A stretch of DNA of 64,000 bases from Sycobia sp. Sy_11 (lineage: Eukaryota > Arthropoda > Insecta > Hymenoptera > Epichrysomallidae), in NCBI GenBank assembly GCA_018907035.1, contig JACCIC010000021.1, positions 139,501 to 203,500 on the forward strand, given 5' to 3'. The notes under the pieces were generated by a model that saw only the letters and a program-made list of their open reading frames with translations, had not been told where the DNA came from and searched no databases. Within the stretch, counting starts at the first letter, position 1, and every line of letters begins with the position of its first letter. The position numbers and the translations under genes were made by a program. Shown piece by piece: positions 61,298-64,000 of this stretch.

Positions 61298-61570
61298 TAT
61301 GCGCTGAGAAGTGGTAGGGGCGAGAGAGATAGAGAAAAAGACGCATCGCGGAGCGCGGAGAAGAGTGCAAAGTGTGCTTGCTGGCTGAGCGGCCGTTCGC
61401 GCGCGGTCTGCAGGACGCGCCGCGGGGGAATCGTGTGAAAAAAAGAGTCGTCGTCGGTTCAAATGTCAAGTGCGGTGCTACCAACGGAGTTCGATGTGTT
61501 GTTGTAAACTGGTGTGAGAGGAGCACGCGGTCAAGAGCGAAAGAGAGAGAAAGAGAGAGACAGAGAGAAC
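58679..61570. promoter_or_regulatory. divergent upstream region of CISD2 and the PDZ gene
   Basis: The CISD2 side is AT-rich with a long (TA)n run at 59373-59427. From 59.65 kb GC rises, and 60.55-61.57 kb is a CpG-rich, GA-rich island ending at the PDZ start codon, with (GA)n near 61.16 kb and a short (TA)n at 61268-61302. It should contain the PDZ gene promoter and 5' UTR. The many overlapping frames here on both strands reflect high GC, not genes. Confidence 0.6.
59373..59427. repeat. (TA)n microsatellite
   Basis: Uninterrupted TA tract of about 55 bases upstream of CISD2. Confidence 0.95.
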
Positions 61571-61705
61571 ATGGCCGAGGAGCTGCTGGTCACCCTGAAT
61601 CGGAGCGACTCCACGGGTTTTGGTTTCTCGCTGCTCGGCACCGCTGGTCTGCCCCACGTCATCTACGACATCGTCGAGAACTCGCCCGCGGCCGACAGCG
61701 GCAAG
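61571..61705 (+). CDS. PDZ-domain protein, first coding exon (gene continues past the window)
   Basis: ATG at 61571, after a GA-rich 5' UTR ending AGAGAGAAC, opens 45 codons that end at a strong donor (GGCAAG|GTGAGT) in phase 0. The peptide is the first half of a PDZ domain placed right at the N-terminus: LLVTLNRSDSTGFGFSLLG holds strand A and the carboxylate-binding GFGF loop with strand B, then HVIYDIVENSPAADSGK covers strand C and the start of the A helix, where the usual continuation is (V/L)..GD.I..VN. PDZ domains bind C-terminal peptide tails and build membrane-associated scaffolds. The rest lies beyond the window across an intron of at least 2.3 kb, so I cannot tell which PDZ protein this is. 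Confidence 0.85.
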
Positions 61706-64000
61706 GTGAGTGACCGACATATACCCGCGCCGCGCGCGTCCCTTCTCGCGACTCCGCAATGCCCCTTCCCGATATATAGATATATTATGTACACACACAC
61801 ACGCGCGCGCGCGCGCGTGCGCACGCACACACATATATACACATACACATGAGTATGTATATACATAAGAATTCTTCGCTTCTTTCGGACTGCGAGGCCG
61901 CGCCGCGCCACCCTCGCGCGCTGGTGCGTGTGTGCAGCTCCAGCAGCCAGGGCCAAATTGCAAGCGATATGCACGCATGATAAAAAATATGTGAAGGAGA
62001 TGAGACGTTTTGCCGCGATCAGCGGATATTTATTTTATTGTAATATACATACTATAGAGCCGATATCGACCCGCCCTGTTTATTATCATGCCTGGCAATG
62101 TGTTTTATATGTACGGGGAAACCGACCGCGAAGATGACTGTATGATTCGATCTTTCTTTCTTAGTAATAATTTTTTTTTATTTATTTATTTTTTTTTTAA
62201 TCGCTTTTCAATGATCGCATTTAGTTTTGTCCCCCTCTGATATTATACATATATACATACATACATGAATTTTCGGTTATACATTAAAGGGCGGTACTGC
62301 GAGGCTGTTTCTCTCTGTTTCATGGAGCACGGATGTAATATTTTGCTCACAGATAATAATTTTATCATCGCGATCTTTACAGTTTAACATGTCTGTCATT
62401 CGGTCTTCCGTATAAACGAAAGTTATGAGCGTGCAAGGACGGAAACAGGGATATATAACAGCCGAGAGAGAAACAGAGAGAGAAAGGGAAGCAAATTTAA
62501 TTTCCTCGATAGAGTCTTTCGACGCCCACGCGTTGTGCGATCTCTCGAGCTTTCCTTCTAATTTATATGCGTATAACTTTGTAATCCACTATCTTAGCTC
62601 GAGAAGACACGCAGGTTATGTTTTATATATATCCTGTCATAACTCGTTACGATTATCATTCGTTTGAAATTTTTTATAAGCATCGAGCGAGGGGATTATT
62701 ATAATATGGTTTTCCAACTATATAATGCTCGTGTCCCTCCGTTTCAAAGCGCTTTCGGCTTGTTTTATCTTTCTTTTTTATACCTTTCTCTCTATCTCTC
62801 TCTTTCTCTCCCTCTGTGCCTTTTCTTGCTTGAATTTCAGCCTCCTTTTATTTTTGGAACGACTCGATTTCTTCGTCTGTCCGAACCCCTCCCTTCCAGT
62901 TCATTTTCTCCCTTTTCGTTGTTTTCTTTCTTTTCTTTTTATTTATTTATTTTTTAATTTTAATATGCGCGTTGACCTTTTTACTCTCCTTTGAGAGCCG
63001 AGAGCCTTCTTGCCCACAAAACGTAGATACTGTGTGGTCACTTTCATCTGGCTCACGTAACGATGAAAAATCCTTTTGCCATAAAAAGCATTCGGTATGT
63101 GTGTATATATAGACGTATTAGAACGGCGTGTAGTTGAGATTCATTCATATGCGTGCGGAAACGTTCTTTTCAAATGCCAGGAATTCCTTATGTAATTTTT
63201 ATACAAGATTTGATTTTCTATTCAGCTACCAATTTCGTTTTAAAATCGGCTTTTCTTGTCTCTTTGGAAGATAGGCTATATAAATATTCTGTATAAATTA
63301 TTCATTGTTCTTGATAAATGATAATGAAATTGAATATGAATGTCAATGTGAAAGATTTCATGATAATATCGACTTCATAATTATAGATAAGTTTTGGCGT
63401 CCTTTTTTGAATTCAATTATAAGTGAAATAATATTTTTGTTGAAACAAATGGCTCAGTTCGTTACTTTAATAATACATCAATCTTTTAAATTAAAATTTT
63501 TTTTTTAATGAAAATTAGATGCAGCAATATTTTTTAATTATTTTATTCTTTATTTTGAAGAATGATTTTATGCAAACACATATGTTTTTCAATAAATAAA
63601 TATTAAATAATTTCAAATAGTCTTATGTTGCAAGTAAAAGATCATTTATTCGCGTTCCATATTTGCATGTATTGTACACATCTCTCATCCGTACGTGTAC
63701 GTCTTTACGTGACTAAAAATAAAATGCTGTCAGCAGAGTACGATGAAAAATGTTTTGAATATGAAATTCTATCAGGGGTTCTTGTCCTGCATTGGATATC
63801 GTATATATAATTAAAATAACTAATTAATAGAAAGTCAATTTATAATAATGTCAATTCGTGTCGAACAAACGTGTGGAATTATGTTTATGTTTTATATACC
63901 ACGAATGCCGCCTGCTTTATAAATTAATTAATTTATTTTTACGAGTGAATTAACAAAAGAATGTAGGAACAAAGCATTATTGTACAAAATCTATTGCAAG
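61706..64000 (+). other. first intron of the PDZ gene, runs off the window
   Basis: Starts with GTGAGT. It contains a (CA)n/(CG)n alternating tract at 61.79-61.86 kb, pyrimidine-rich runs at 62.76-62.95 kb and AT-rich DNA to the end. No further exon with splice sites completing the PDZ domain was found. Large first introns often hold regulatory elements; none can be assigned here. Confidence 0.6.

Noticed and set aside
59662..61570. Numerous overlapping open frames on both strands
   Set aside because: High GC lowers stop frequency; the frames are repetitive or Arg/Ser-rich and sit in the promoter and 5' UTR region of the PDZ gene.

Overview
The window is nuclear DNA from an insect, most likely a hymenopteran (ant, wasp or bee). 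Genes have many short exons with GT/AG introns. Intergenic DNA is very AT-rich with long (TA)n and (GT)n runs, while promoters and first exons are GC/CpG-rich islands without obvious CpG depletion. There is no operon structure. The species call is inference; no marker fixes it.

Five complete genes can be read exon by exon: ORC2 (7.9-10.2 kb, minus), ERCC1 (27.1-28.2 kb, minus), the JAMM deubiquitinase STAMBP/AMSH (30.3-32.6 kb, plus), an unrecognised mucin-like single-pass membrane protein (53.3-56.7 kb, plus) and the CDGSH iron-sulfur protein CISD2 (57.4-58.7 kb, minus). A sixth gene, plus strand, enters with its first coding exon at 61.57 kb: the start of a PDZ domain. ERCC1/STAMBP and CISD2/PDZ are divergent pairs with shared upstream regions; the mucin-like gene and CISD2 are convergent. 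Up to three possible exons of an unidentified minus-strand gene lie at 2.4-6.9 kb.

Most of the rest is a layered transposon graveyard. From left to right: a piggyBac-like relic (10.55-12.7 kb, probable other end near 17.4 kb) split by a minus-strand Ty3/gypsy element (up to 16.69 kb) that carries an extra ORF after pol; two inverted copies of a MITE family (18.0 and 23.2 kb) around a TTAA-flanked element with a Mutator-like/Kolobok-type transposase (20.3-22.7 kb); LTR remnants (24.3-25.0 kb); a P-element transposase tail with a tRNA-derived SINE in it (25.1-25.7 kb); a second Kolobok-type element containing another copy of the SINE and sitting inside a smaller inverted-repeat element (32.96-35.1 kb); an old Ty3/gypsy relic (40.2-44.6 kb, minus) interrupted by a complete-length mariner (42.56-43.85 kb); and a Ty1/copia relic (about 45.0-48.6 kb) whose 3' LTR was hit by a second piggyBac-family copy at a TTAA site. 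All transposase and pol frames seen are broken, so none looks autonomous.

The most unusual structure is a cluster at 12,712-12,951. Five copies of a 13-base motif (CGCTCAACCCGCC-like) occur there, three as the loop of perfect hairpins whose stems differ but stay paired. Two of these hairpins belong to a diverged tandem duplication and differ by two fully compensatory base-pair changes. A second odd structure is a set of about 58-bp degenerate repeat units at 4.17-4.47 kb that change orientation midway.
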